Source of the DNA: Acidobacteriota bacterium
Lineage (GTDB): Bacteria; Acidobacteriota; Aminicenantia; Aminicenantales; Saccharicenantaceae
DNA: 64,000 nucleotides
Assembly (NCBI GenBank): GCA_028749205.1
Contig: JAQULR010000005.1
Coordinates: forward strand, 1-64,000
Direction of reading: 5' to 3'
The notes under the pieces were generated by a model, which saw only the letters and a program-made list of their open reading frames with translations, made no database searches and was not told where the DNA came from. The position numbers were made by a program, and so were the translations under genes. This document shows positions 10,301 to 18,911 of the stretch, piece after piece (positions within the stretch are counted from its first letter, which is position 1; every line of letters begins with the position of its first letter).

Positions 10301-12010
10301 ACCTATCAGCAAGGCCTGGAGAAGAGCTTGAGATTCAGCGGGCAGTTTTCAGAGGCTGAAAAAAAGAGAATTTCTCAGGTCCTCGGTGACCCAACTTTCC
10401 TGATTGAGAGCTTGAGAACTGGTTATGGAGATTATATAACCGGTCCTGAAAGTATAGCTTCAGCTCAGATCAGGATTTCGCGAGTAGCTTCAATCTATGA
10501 AGGCCTGCATCTCAGGGTTTGCCTTAATACCACAGAAGGTGAGCATTATGATTTTAGACTGGAGATTCATGAGGGTCAGCTGGGCGAAAGTTACAGAGAA
10601 AAGGTCTACTGGTATCTGGTTCTATCTGAACATTATGATTTTCCAGGACTACTGCCACGGCTGGCCAGTTGGCGGCCAGACCTTGGAGCTATAAGTTACC
10701 GATTTTTCAGCCGCCTGAGTGTTGATGAGCGGATCAGAGATTTTGCCGGGAGAAACCAGAGCCAGCAGCCGGCCATAACAGCCCAAGAATGGAGGATGCT
10801 TTATATTAGAGCCATTTCTCTAATTTATCAGGCCGTTCAGGCATCGGATTTTAAGCTAATTCCTGGCGAAGGCTTGCCTGAAAATGTCTCGGTAGAAGCT
10901 GGGAGGCCGGTGTTAATCAACCCTGGCAATTTAATAAAGTACCGGGGGCCTGGCTCTCTTATGAAGTCAATAGTTGATAATTTTTATCTGAAAATAGTGG
11001 CTGCTTATCCCTGGGCTGAGAAAATTATTGACCTAAGCTGGCTCTTTGATGCCTTTTATGAAATATGGGAAGAAGATAAAGTTAACAATTTCTTGAAGGA
11101 AATCCAGGCAGAACTGAAAAGACAGGATATCGAAGTGGAGGGTTTTGGTTCGCTTCGTAGTCATCTGGAAAGTTATCTCAGCGAGATTAGCCAGAATCCC
11201 GTTCTCCCGGTTTCAGTGCTTTTTGCTATCCGCAAATATAAGGAATGGGAGCTGACCTGGCGCCAGGCTGGACCTGCCGAAAGAGAAAAGAAAATCCTGG
11301 AACTGATAGATGAATTTAACCTTGAAAGCAGGCCAGAATGGATTCGTTTTTACTTTTACCGTCATACTTATTTTGCTTCAACCAATGCTGAAGTAGTCCT
11401 GACTTTCGAAAAACTGCTTGAGAAAATGAAAGAAAATCCTGATAAGTTGGCTATCCAGTTTGTTGAACTCTCCGAGCTGCAGTCACAACTGAAGGAGGAA
11501 GCTGATCGTCAGGTCTTCAGCCGGATGGTTTTTCCTCGAACTGGCCAGATCAGAGAACTGGATTTTCAGAAAACAGGCGAGATTGGACAGGAAAAACTGA
11601 TTATTAGATCCGGAATAAATGATAGATTGGGAAATCAGTTTACCTTCAGACAAAGCTACGATCCTGCGGAAATAGGTCAACTTTACAGGCTCTTTTTGAT
11701 GGATAATTACCCGAGCGTGATTTCTCAAGAGAATCAGAATCTGGTTCTGCTAGATCCGGAAGGATATCTGGTTGGAGGAATATGCTTCAGAAATTTGTCC
11801 AGGCAAGTGGTTTTTCTTGAAGGGATAGTAGTAGCCCGGGGATATAAAAATCGTGGACTAGGACGGGCCATGTTGCGGGATTTCATTAGCAGGATGATCA
11901 GCTCCGGAGTACGGGTAATAATGACCCATTACCTTTCACCTTTCTTTTTTATGAAAGAGGGCTTTGTGCTTGATAAAAGGTGGGGAGCTCTCATCAAGTA
12001 TCTTCACTGA
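7385..12010 (+). CDS. Multidomain protein: AMP-forming adenylation (acyl-CoA synthetase-like) domain, long unassigned central region, C-terminal GNAT acetyltransferase
   Basis: Adenylation motifs STVMFTSGSTGQPKGVSFS, SGFGLTEATGG, DYWLRTGD, YYQIVDRIKDIYKNNRGQTIAPRKVE; C-terminal FLEGIVVARGYKNRGLGRAMLRDFISRM matches GNAT motif A. Confidence 0.85.
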   Translation: MPDSEILIIDKIKKFQELLAAWESSTVVETKLSAEEVVKIASELISADKLKYLDRDSARTYLNLTSSSNFLRQLKYPDGCYEWAETCFAFIQHSGYKLFNLFEERVRESPDGIMFVDLSVNPSRRWTRAEVSHYLKLLAGSFFLLSGDNDPRVAIFSENSFDTACCDLASLFYDILVSPINPSFSFENLEMIFDQLQFNLAITDSPERLKLLERLKQKTGRNFEILLTRRFEIPDSQARLLGQQVRSLDQSKVEDLLRHRRHRSLTEVSTVMFTSGSTGQPKGVSFSEYNLITKRFARAAALPQVGQDEVLLAFLPLYHTFGRYFELLGSIFWRGTYVFSGNPSAATLLNLFPQVNPTGLVSVPIRWLQIYERCLEKVGQVSSKEGKREAVRSVIGSNLRWGISAAGYLEPKVFHFFEKHEVNLVSGFGLTEATGGLTMTPPGRYVDNTQGLPLPGVELKLSEEGELLARGHYIARYLEDKGPGDEIPYPGDPETDYWLRTGDIFRILPNGYYQIVDRIKDIYKNNRGQTIAPRKVEDKFKSVPGIKRAFLVGDGRPFNILLIVPDSDCPELTQTLGKEGEKEYYKRIIEAANLDLATYERIINFALLDRDFSREKGELTAKGSYNRKTIVANFSDLIEDLYKKDYLEFRGKTYRLKIPFWVIRDLGLLEDDFKLADGCLNDRSRSLSLIIEEAGEGKRYRIGDLVYELKDDLIDLGLFARQPFLWCGNPALVQFLRVKEGWDTPMSNVSNRIRLASEEAEISYQKIPAPHGLTDPSLIRVHQLVASLYFGSNEEAIRAMTQIERLFFESENLRISTLIRLRLEALANHRDEKVRCWAYRLLILDQPRPDYVPSLEDFVESGRTFLSKESIEEIASSALGSGRFEALRRRLAGYRASLKWPASPSTHAQFRHIFQLLVGFAQVHPEYRPDVVAELASWALHQQDQILSAEAERLIENLNLVLRLQIKVSLPETYQQGLEKSLRFSGQFSEAEKKRISQVLGDPTFLIESLRTGYGDYITGPESIASAQIRISRVASIYEGLHLRVCLNTTEGEHYDFRLEIHEGQLGESYREKVYWYLVLSEHYDFPGLLPRLASWRPDLGAISYRFFSRLSVDERIRDFAGRNQSQQPAITAQEWRMLYIRAISLIYQAVQASDFKLIPGEGLPENVSVEAGRPVLINPGNLIKYRGPGSLMKSIVDNFYLKIVAAYPWAEKIIDLSWLFDAFYEIWEEDKVNNFLKEIQAELKRQDIEVEGFGSLRSHLESYLSEISQNPVLPVSVLFAIRKYKEWELTWRQAGPAEREKKILELIDEFNLESRPEWIRFYFYRHTYFASTNAEVVLTFEKLLEKMKENPDKLAIQFVELSELQSQLKEEADRQVFSRMVFPRTGQIRELDFQKTGEIGQEKLIIRSGINDRLGNQFTFRQSYDPAEIGQLYRLFLMDNYPSVISQENQNLVLLDPEGYLVGGICFRNLSRQVVFLEGIVVARGYKNRGLGRAMLRDFISRMISSGVRVIMTHYLSPFFFMKEGFVLDKRWGALIKYLH

Positions 12011-12063
12011 GAAAAGCCAGAGAAAGGTCAAGCCTCAGTTTAAGCCAGAACCGAAACATCGGG

Positions 12064-12092
12064 TTGACATAAATAGCCATATATGTTAGACT
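12064..12092 (+). promoter_or_regulatory. Putative sigma70-type promoter of the rplU operon
   Basis: TTGACA (12064-12069), N17, TAGACT (12087-12092), upstream of rplU ATG at 12126. Confidence 0.55.
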
Positions 12093-12125
12093 TAACATCC
12101 AAATTTTTCCGGAAGGTAAGGACTA

Positions 12126-12632
12126 ATGTTTGCCGTAATTAAAACAGGTGGAAAACAGTATCGAGTTAAAGAGGGAGATATACTTTCTGTGGAAAATCTC
12201 GAGGCTGAGCCAGGTCAGGTGGTGAACTTTGATCAGGTGCTTTTACTGGAGGATGGAGATAAAATCCAGGTAGGGGCTCCCTTCCTGGAAAAAGCTTTGG
12301 TAAAAGCAGAAATTGTTGAAAATTATAAGGGCGAAAAAGTAATAGTTTTTAAGAAAAAGAGGCGCAAAGGCTACCGTCGGAAAAAAGGGCACCGGCAGTT
12401 ATTAAGCAAAGTAAAAATAACCGGGATTTATCCTGGGGAGCAAGCTTCCCAGGAAGAAAAAGAGGCTATGACCCCTGCTCCACCTAAACCCACGGCCAAG
12501 GCAAAAGCTAAATCCGAAACCAAAGAAAAACCCAAAGCTAAACCCGAAGCTAAGAAAGGAACCAGATCGACGAAAACAGTTGCTAAAAAAGCAACTACCA
12601 AAGCAACTACCAAGAAAACTAAGGAGAAATAA
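12126..12632 (+). CDS. rplU: Ribosomal protein bL21 with Lys/Ala-rich C-terminal extension
   Basis: [31 protein letters not shown]...[18 protein letters not shown]; followed by rpmA. Confidence 0.96.
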   Translation: MFAVIKTGGKQYRVKEGDILSVENLEAEPGQVVNFDQVLLLEDGDKIQVGAPFLEKALVKAEIVENYKGEKVIVFKKKRRKGYRRKKGHRQLLSKVKITGIYPGEQASQEEKEAMTPAPPKPTAKAKAKSETKEKPKAKPEAKKGTRSTKTVAKKATTKATTKKTKEK

Positions 12633-12634
12633 CC

Positions 12635-12904
12635 ATGGCCCACAAGAGATCAGGAGTTAATGGCAGAGACTCCAACCCGAAATCGCTGGGAGTCAAAAGA
12701 TTTGGTGGGCAGATGGTCAAAGCCGGCTCGATTTTGGTCCGCCAGCGGGGGACACCTTTTAAACCTGGTCTGAATGTCGGCCGGGGAAGTGATGATACTC
12801 TTTATGCTTTGATCAGTGGTATTGTTAAGTATGAAAATAAAGGGAGGATGGGGAAATTTGTCTCAGTTTTACCAGTAGAAGGAACAGCTGAGACCACCTC
12901 ATAA
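12635..12904 (+). CDS. rpmA: Ribosomal protein bL27
   Basis: [45 protein letters not shown]. Confidence 0.97.
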   Translation: MAHKRSGVNGRDSNPKSLGVKRFGGQMVKAGSILVRQRGTPFKPGLNVGRGSDDTLYALISGIVKYENKGRMGKFVSVLPVEGTAETTS

Positions 12905-12999
12905 AAATGGGATCTGCTCCCATAATCAATGAATTTAACTACCCAGAGAGTGGCTACTTTACCATTCTGGTATCTTTTTTTATCTCGAAAGGTGTTTGA

Positions 13000-14055
13000 G
13001 TGTTCGTTGATCAAGTCAGGGTTACTTTAATTGCTGGTAAAGGGGGAGACGGCTGCTTGAGCTTCCGGAGGGAATATCGAGTTCCCAAAGGAGGTCCGGA
13101 TGGGGGGCGGGGTGGTGATGGGGGCAACGTTTACCTGATCAGCGATCCTGATCTTAATACCTTAGCCTATTTCCGGTATCATGCCATTAATAAAGCCAGA
13201 AAAGGAGCTCACGGGCAGGGTGCCAATAAACAGGGTAAGAAAGGGGCGGACCTTTATCTGAAAGTTCCAGTGGGAACGATTGTTAAGGATGCCTTAACTG
13301 GAGAGCTGCTTTATGATTTTTTAAAGGCTGGCGAAATTTACTTGGCAGCCAGGGGTGGCCGTGGCGGCAGAGGTAACGCTTCTTTTGCTACTCCTACTCA
13401 CCAGGTTCCCAGAGAATTTGAAAAAGGCAAGCCAGGAGAAGAGAAGGAATTAATCCTGGAATTAAAATTGATTGCTGACGTTGGGCTGGTCGGATTTCCC
13501 AACGTAGGCAAATCCACCTTGATTTCTAAGATATCAGCAGCCAAGCCGCGGATTGCTGATTATCCTTTCACTACCTTGACTCCCAACCTTGGGGTGGTTG
13601 ATGTCAGTGAGGAAAGAAGCTTTGTGGTTGCAGACATTCCGGGTTTAATTGAGGGAGCTCATCAGGGACAAGGTTTGGGAATTCAATTCTTGCGCCATGT
13701 AGAAAGGACCAGGATTTTGGTCCACCTGCTCGACCTGTCTCCCCTTACTGGAAGGGATCCGGTCAACGACTACCAGATAATTCAAAATGAACTCCAAGCC
13801 TTCAGCCCCAAGCTAATGGAAAAGATACAAGTGATTGCAGCTAACAAAATAGATCTGCTGGGTAAAGAAAAAAGAAAGCTTCTGAAAATAAGAAAACTGG
13901 CTGAAAGTGAAAACAAGCCTTTTCTGGAAATTTCTGCTTTAACGGGAGAAGGTTTAAAAGATCTGGTCACTTTACTTGCTGAACTGCTGGCAGAAAATAC
14001 CTCGGCCTGTCCAGAAAGGTCAGGGGAAGATCAAGTGGACATAAGGAAATTATGA
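13000..14055 (+). CDS. obg: GTPase Obg/CgtA (GTG start)
   Basis: Gly-rich Obg fold and G1 GFPNVGKST, G3 DIPGLIEGAHQGQGLG, NKID. Confidence 0.96.
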   Translation: MFVDQVRVTLIAGKGGDGCLSFRREYRVPKGGPDGGRGGDGGNVYLISDPDLNTLAYFRYHAINKARKGAHGQGANKQGKKGADLYLKVPVGTIVKDALTGELLYDFLKAGEIYLAARGGRGGRGNASFATPTHQVPREFEKGKPGEEKELILELKLIADVGLVGFPNVGKSTLISKISAAKPRIADYPFTTLTPNLGVVDVSEERSFVVADIPGLIEGAHQGQGLGIQFLRHVERTRILVHLLDLSPLTGRDPVNDYQIIQNELQAFSPKLMEKIQVIAANKIDLLGKEKRKLLKIRKLAESENKPFLEISALTGEGLKDLVTLLAELLAENTSACPERSGEDQVDIRKL

Positions 14056-14702
14056 TTTTTAATGGATTGTTTGGAGGCACTTTTAATCCAATTCATAACG
14101 GGCATCTTAAAGCAGCCCTGGAAGTTATTGCCAGGTTGCCTCTTGACAGAGTCCTATTTATACCTTCTTACATACCGCCGCATAAAAACCATAAGGAAGT
14201 CGTGCCGGTTAGACACCGGCTAAAGATGGTGGAAATTGCTTGCCAAGGTTATTTAAAGTTTTTGGTTTCTGATGTTGAAGCCAGAAGACCCGGGCCTTCT
14301 TATTCTATCTCCACGCTCAAAAAATTTAAGACTACTTTTCAGGATGAGAAATTCTTTTTTATAGTAGGGTCGGATGCTTTTTTGGAAATTGACACCTGGA
14401 AGGATTATAGCCTGCTGCTGAAAGAATGCTCATTTATTGTTGTCACCCGGCCTGGTTTCGGGTTAGAATTAGTAAAAAAGGTGATTGATAAAATCAGGCC
14501 AGCTAATTTATTTATCATAGACCACAAGAAAACTATATCCAAAGAAGAACTGCTGATTGGTGGTATCTATCTATTGGAAGCAGCTACCCCTGATATATCT
14601 TCCACCGAAATCAGGAGACGACTACAGGCAGGCTTGCCAATATCTGGCCTGGTTCCAAAAGGGGTAGAAGATTATATAAAAAAATATAAGCTTTATCATT
14701 GA
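14052..14702 (+). CDS. nadD: Nicotinate-nucleotide adenylyltransferase
   Basis: GLFGGTFNPIHNGHLKAALE, IVGSDAF, ISSTEIRRRL. Confidence 0.94.
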   Translation: MIFNGLFGGTFNPIHNGHLKAALEVIARLPLDRVLFIPSYIPPHKNHKEVVPVRHRLKMVEIACQGYLKFLVSDVEARRPGPSYSISTLKKFKTTFQDEKFFFIVGSDAFLEIDTWKDYSLLLKECSFIVVTRPGFGLELVKKVIDKIRPANLFIIDHKKTISKEELLIGGIYLLEAATPDISSTEIRRRLQAGLPISGLVPKGVEDYIKKYKLYH

Positions 14703-14709
14703 GGGAAAT

Positions 14710-15087
14710 ATGGTTGAGACTGAAGAGAGAGTTAAAAAATTTGCCAAAAGAAGTTTGCCCAAGGAAGTACGGACCTCAATAAAGGCCAGTTTAGCCAAAA
14801 AAGCTGAGGACCTATGTGTGCTGGATTTAAGGGAGCTAACCAGCTTCACAGATTTTTTTATCATCATGCAGGGAAATTCTGCCAGGCAGAACCTGGCTAT
14901 CTATGAGAATATCAAGGAAAATCTGGCCAGCGAGAAAATAAAACCATTCGGAATAGAAGGTCTGGAGGCTGCCGAATGGATTCTTCTGGATTACGGGAGT
15001 TTTGTGGTCCATATCTTTTCCAAAAGGGCCCGGGAGTTTTATGCTCTGGAAAAACTCTGGGCTGATGCTCCCAGGCTTGATTATTGA
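14710..15087 (+). CDS. rsfS: Ribosomal silencing factor RsfS
   Basis: LDLRELTSFTDFFIIMQGNSARQNLAI...EAAEWILLDYGSFVVHIFSKRAREFYALEKLW. Confidence 0.94.
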   Translation: MVETEERVKKFAKRSLPKEVRTSIKASLAKKAEDLCVLDLRELTSFTDFFIIMQGNSARQNLAIYENIKENLASEKIKPFGIEGLEAAEWILLDYGSFVVHIFSKRAREFYALEKLWADAPRLDY

Positions 15088-15184
15088 GGGGATTATTTAC
15101 GCCTAAACCAAATTAACACTGTTCAGTTAAAATTACTCTTGACTTTTATCTAATAAGCATTTACCTAATTAAGACTTGCTAATT

Positions 15185-15652
15185 ATGGAATTGGTATTTT
15201 TGTGGCCGGGAAAAACCAGGAACCAGCACCTGAGAGCTTTACAGGAAGAATATCTGGCTAAACTTAAGCCGCTAATCCCGACCAAGATTATAGAAACACC
15301 TGGGGCCAGGGGCCTGGATGAAAAATTGAAGAAGGTGATCATAGAAAAAGAGACTCAGGGTCTTGAAAAATATCTTAAGGATGGCTATATTATCTGCCTT
15401 TATGATAAAGGAAAGGAAATAGATTCAGAAGGTCTGGCTAGAATGATAGAGGATAAAGCTTTGTTTTCAGGCCAGAAGATAATCTTTGTCGTGGGAGGTT
15501 TTTTGGGGTTATCTCCTGGGGTTCTGGAAAAAGCCCACCTCAAGATATCGCTGTCGCGGATGACTTTTTCTCATGAGCTGGCCAGGGTGGTTTTGCTGGA
15601 GCAGGTCTACCGGGCAATGAACATAATAAAAGGATATGCTTACCCGAAATGA
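15185..15652 (+). CDS. rlmH: 23S rRNA pseudouridine1915 N3-methyltransferase RlmH
   Basis: IIFVVGGFLGLSPGVLEKAHLKISLSRMTFSHELARVVLLEQVYRAMNIIKGYAYPK. Confidence 0.94.
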   Translation: MELVFLWPGKTRNQHLRALQEEYLAKLKPLIPTKIIETPGARGLDEKLKKVIIEKETQGLEKYLKDGYIICLYDKGKEIDSEGLARMIEDKALFSGQKIIFVVGGFLGLSPGVLEKAHLKISLSRMTFSHELARVVLLEQVYRAMNIIKGYAYPK

Positions 15653-15664
15653 TAAGGGGGTTCA

Positions 15665-16042
15665 ATGACAAGAAAATTTAAACTCACCAAAAAAGAGAAA
15701 GAGGAGTTTAAAAAACTTCTTTTAGAAAGGAAAGACAGCATAATAAAAAAGCTCAGCCAATTTTATAACGAGAGCAAGGAAATTGAGACCGATACGGCTC
15801 CGGATCTGGTCGACAGGGCGGAAACTTCATACACCAAGGAGTTCCTGTTGAGCCTGACTGATAGTGAAAGGGAGCAACTGACCTTAATCGACCAGGCCCT
15901 GGATCGATTACAAAAGGGTGGATATGGTTTATGCTTGATATGTGGCCAAGAAATAAATAAGAAAAGGCTCAGGATTATACCTTGGGCGCCTTATTGCATA
16001 GAGTGTCAGGAGAAAAAAGAGGGTAAAGCAAAAGGACAGTGA
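15665..16042 (+). CDS. DksA/TraR-type C4 zinc-finger protein
   Basis: YGLCLICGQEINKKRLRIIPWAPYCIECQEKK with upstream helical hairpin. Confidence 0.88.
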   Translation: MTRKFKLTKKEKEEFKKLLLERKDSIIKKLSQFYNESKEIETDTAPDLVDRAETSYTKEFLLSLTDSEREQLTLIDQALDRLQKGGYGLCLICGQEINKKRLRIIPWAPYCIECQEKKEGKAKGQ

Positions 16043-16782
16043 GTCTCTGGGGCAGGCTGAACCGGACCTTTTACCCGGTGAAAATCATCATTTTTCCTTC
16101 TTATTGCCAGCTCTGTGGCCAGCTTTTAAAACATGAGGCCGAAAGAGTTATCTGCTCTGATTGCTTAAAAAAATTGGAGATCAAACAGAGTCCAAGCTGC
16201 CCGGTCTGTGGCCGTTTCTATTTTAATAATCTACCGGGTGATTACCTTTGTGGGGAATGCCTGGGCAATCCGCCTCCTTTTGACTGGCATAGGTCGCTTG
16301 GCCTGTATGATGGTCGCCTTAAAGAGATTATTCTTATTTTTAAGTACCAGGGATATGAGGTTTTGAGCCGGCCCTTAGGTAGGCTGGCCTATGAAAAACT
16401 TTCTGCAGACCAAGGCTTGAGTGGAGTTGATTTTATCGTTCCGGTTCCGTTACATAAAGAAAGAGAAAAAAAACGGGGCTTTAATCAATCAGAACTGCTT
16501 AGCCGGGAGATTAGTAAATTGAGCTCGATTCCGGTAATGAAAAGTAATCTGATCAAAACGAAACCTACACCTGCCCAGGTTTCCCTGGAAGCCGCGGAGA
16601 GAAAAAGCAATTTGAGAGGGGTGTTCAAGGTCAAAAGGCCAGAGAAAATTGCCGGTCGAACTCTCTTGTTAATAGATGATGTCTTTACCACTGGTTCAAC
16701 TATCAAGGAATGTACTAAAGAACTTAAAAAAGCTGGGGCTCGAGAGGTAAGAGTAATAACTCTGGCCAGAGCTCAAAAATAA
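16039..16782 (+). CDS. comF: ComF family phosphoribosyltransferase (GTG start)
   Basis: Cys4 zinc finger, VPVPLHKEREKKRGFNQSELL, LLIDDVFTTGSTIKEC. Confidence 0.9.
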   Translation: MSLWGRLNRTFYPVKIIIFPSYCQLCGQLLKHEAERVICSDCLKKLEIKQSPSCPVCGRFYFNNLPGDYLCGECLGNPPPFDWHRSLGLYDGRLKEIILIFKYQGYEVLSRPLGRLAYEKLSADQGLSGVDFIVPVPLHKEREKKRGFNQSELLSREISKLSSIPVMKSNLIKTKPTPAQVSLEAAERKSNLRGVFKVKRPEKIAGRTLLLIDDVFTTGSTIKECTKELKKAGAREVRVITLARAQK

Positions 16783-16785
16783 AAA

Positions 16786-16812
16786 AACCCCCTCCCTTTC
16801 TGGGAGGGGGTT
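16786..16812. terminator. Rho-independent (probably bidirectional) terminator between convergent comF and hsp20
   Basis: AACCCCCTCCC-TTTCT-GGGAGGGGGTT perfect hairpin, preceded by an A run. Confidence 0.8.
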
Positions 16813-16829
16813 ACAAGTGACCTCTCGCG

Positions 16830-17303
16830 TTATTTAGATGATTTTTCGGCTGTTTGAGGCTTTAAAATTTTTACCTTGCGAGGTTTAACTTCAGGTTTCT
16901 TGGGCATATGAACTCTGAGCAAGCCATTTTCATATTCGGCGTTAATTTTATCCTGGTCGATATAATTGGGAAGAGTGAAAGACCGGAGGAAAGCACCATA
17001 GGCTCGCTCAATACGATGGTAATTCTCTTCTTTAGCCTCTTTTTCGAACTTCCGCTCGCCCTTTAAGGTCAGAGTATTATCTTCTATCTTGATTTCTACA
17101 TCCTTTTCTTCGACTCCAGGAATCTCGGCAGTCAGAATCAGCTCATTCTCGGTCTCGTAGATGTCCACTGCTGGAGCCCAGGTCGTCTGCATAATGTCGG
17201 TTTCCTCAGCTCTCGGAGAAGAAACCATATCCTCAAATAGCCGGTTCATTCTGTCACGAAGAACCATGAAGTCCTTAAATGGATCCCATTTTGTGATTGC
17301 CAT
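16830..17303 (-). CDS. Hsp20/alpha-crystallin small heat-shock protein
   Basis: WAPAVDIYETENELILTAEIPGVEEKDVEIKIEDNTLTLKGERKFEKEAKEENYHRIERAYGAFLRSFTLP. Confidence 0.94.
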   Translation of the reverse strand: MAITKWDPFKDFMVLRDRMNRLFEDMVSSPRAEETDIMQTTWAPAVDIYETENELILTAEIPGVEEKDVEIKIEDNTLTLKGERKFEKEAKEENYHRIERAYGAFLRSFTLPNYIDQDKINAEYENGLLRVHMPKKPEVKPRKVKILKPQTAEKSSK

Positions 17304-17338
17304 TTTTTACCTCCTCATCAAGATTTTAGTGCATTTAT

Positions 17339-17367
17339 AATATAAATCTTGAGTATGTATTTGTCAA
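17339..17367 (-). promoter_or_regulatory. Putative sigma70-type promoter of hsp20
   Basis: Reverse-strand TTGACA, N17, TATATT upstream of the gene. Confidence 0.55.
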
Positions 17368-17382
17368 GTATTTTTAAAAAAA

Positions 17383-18060
17383 TTATTTCCCCTGAAGTAT
17401 TATGGTGGCCTCCCCCCTTTTTTTTTCATCGGGAAGGTCTCTCAAGAGATTTTCGAGGCTGCCCCTGAGGAACTCTTCATGGACCTTAGTCAATTCTCTT
17501 GCCAGAACAGCTTGCCTGGGGCCCAAAATTTCTAAGGATAAATCTACGAACTCAACTATCTTCCTCATGGGCAAGAAGAAAACCATGGTGCCTTCTTCTT
17601 CGGCATACTTAGACAGAAACTTCTTCAAACTGTTTTTTTTGGCTGGTGGAAAACCAGCAAATACCACTCTGTTAGTTGGCAATCCCGCAGCCGAGAGAGC
17701 TGCCGTCAGAGCACTTGGACCTGGGATAGGGACTACCTGTATTCCCTGTTTTACAACTTCCCTTATTAAAGGAAAACCAGGATCTGATATGCCTGGGGTG
17801 CCTGCATCTGACACCAGAGCCACATCGTGTCCTGAATTGAGAATATTAAGAACTTCAGGTATTTTCTGATACTCTCGGGGACGGAAATAAGATATCAGGC
17901 GTTTTTTTATGCCATAATAATTAAGCAATTTAGCTGTCTGTCTGGTATCTTCACAGGCGATGGCTTCCACCTCTTTCAAGATTCGCAAAGCTCTCAAGGT
18001 TATATCTTCGAGGTTTCCGATGGGGGTAGCCACCACGAATAATTTAGCCATTTGTTTCAT
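17383..18060 (-). CDS. rsmI: 16S rRNA (cytidine1402-2'-O)-methyltransferase
   Basis: LFVVATPIGNLEDITLRALRILKEVEAIACEDTRQTAKLLNYYGI, VSDAGTPGISDPG, PIPGPSALTAALSAAGL. Confidence 0.95.
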   Translation of the reverse strand: MKQMAKLFVVATPIGNLEDITLRALRILKEVEAIACEDTRQTAKLLNYYGIKKRLISYFRPREYQKIPEVLNILNSGHDVALVSDAGTPGISDPGFPLIREVVKQGIQVVPIPGPSALTAALSAAGLPTNRVVFAGFPPAKKNSLKKFLSKYAEEEGTMVFFLPMRKIVEFVDLSLEILGPRQAVLARELTKVHEEFLRGSLENLLRDLPDEKKRGEATIILQGK

Positions 18061-18098
18061 TGTTTTCTTACCTTTACGGGCTGAAATGTGGCTCGCAG

Positions 18099-18911
18099 CT
18101 ATTTATCCCAGTCGTAAGGATATAGAAAATCGTGGCCAACAGTTCTGCTGGAAATCTTGGCAATTGGCGGCATCTTTCTTTTGAATTCTGACCTTTTTAT
18201 CATTTCGATGATTCGTCTGATTTTTTTCTGATCATAGCCAGCCTGGCTGACCTCATCAGGACTCTGCCGTAGGTCCACCAGGCGGAATAGAATCTGGTCT
18301 AATTCTGCATAGGTTAAACCGATTTCTTCCTCGTCGGTTTGACCCGGCCAGAGAGCAGCTGTTGGTTTTTTCGTCAGAATTTCGTCTGGGATTTTCAGAT
18401 ATTGACCCAATTCTATAACCTGGGTCTTATATAGGTCGCCCATCGGATTGAGGCCACAGGCCATGTCTCCATGGATAGTGCCGTAGCCAATAAGCAATTC
18501 AGTTTTATTGCTGGTACCAAGAATGAGAGCTTTCTCCCGGGCAGAAAAATCATAAAGAATGGACATTCGTTCTCTGGCCATTTTGTTACCCTTAAGAACA
18601 AGGTTATCGGTGGGGAAAGCTGAAAAATAGGCATCAATCTGAGGAGAAATATCAATTTTAGAGACTTTTATTTTTAGAAGGTTAGCCATCTTTTCAGCCT
18701 GAGCCAGACCTTCTGGATCCAAGTTAGCGTAAGGCAAGATCAAAGCCACGACCTTTCTGGAACCCAAAGCCTGGACTGCCAGGGAAGCGCAGACAGCTGA
18801 ATCCAGACCTCCAGATAAGCCGAGTATGACCTGATTAAAACCTGTTTTCCGGGTTTCCTCACAGATAAATCGAGCTAAGACTTTGGTTACCAAGGGGCAA
18901 TTAATCTTCAT
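18099..18911 (-). CDS. nadE: NAD synthetase, synthetase (ATP-pyrophosphatase) domain only
   Basis: VILGLSGGLDSAVCASLAVQALG, LGTSNKTELLIGYGTIHGDMACGLNPMGDLYKTQV. Confidence 0.93.
   Translation of the reverse strand: MKINCPLVTKVLARFICEETRKTGFNQVILGLSGGLDSAVCASLAVQALGSRKVVALILPYANLDPEGLAQAEKMANLLKIKVSKIDISPQIDAYFSAFPTDNLVLKGNKMARERMSILYDFSAREKALILGTSNKTELLIGYGTIHGDMACGLNPMGDLYKTQVIELGQYLKIPDEILTKKPTAALWPGQTDEEEIGLTYAELDQILFRLVDLRQSPDEVSQAGYDQKKIRRIIEMIKRSEFKRKMPPIAKISSRTVGHDFLYPYDWDK

Noticed and set aside
17402-17869. 155-aa plus-strand ORF
   Set aside because: Antisense to rsmI; low-complexity translation with no recognisable domain
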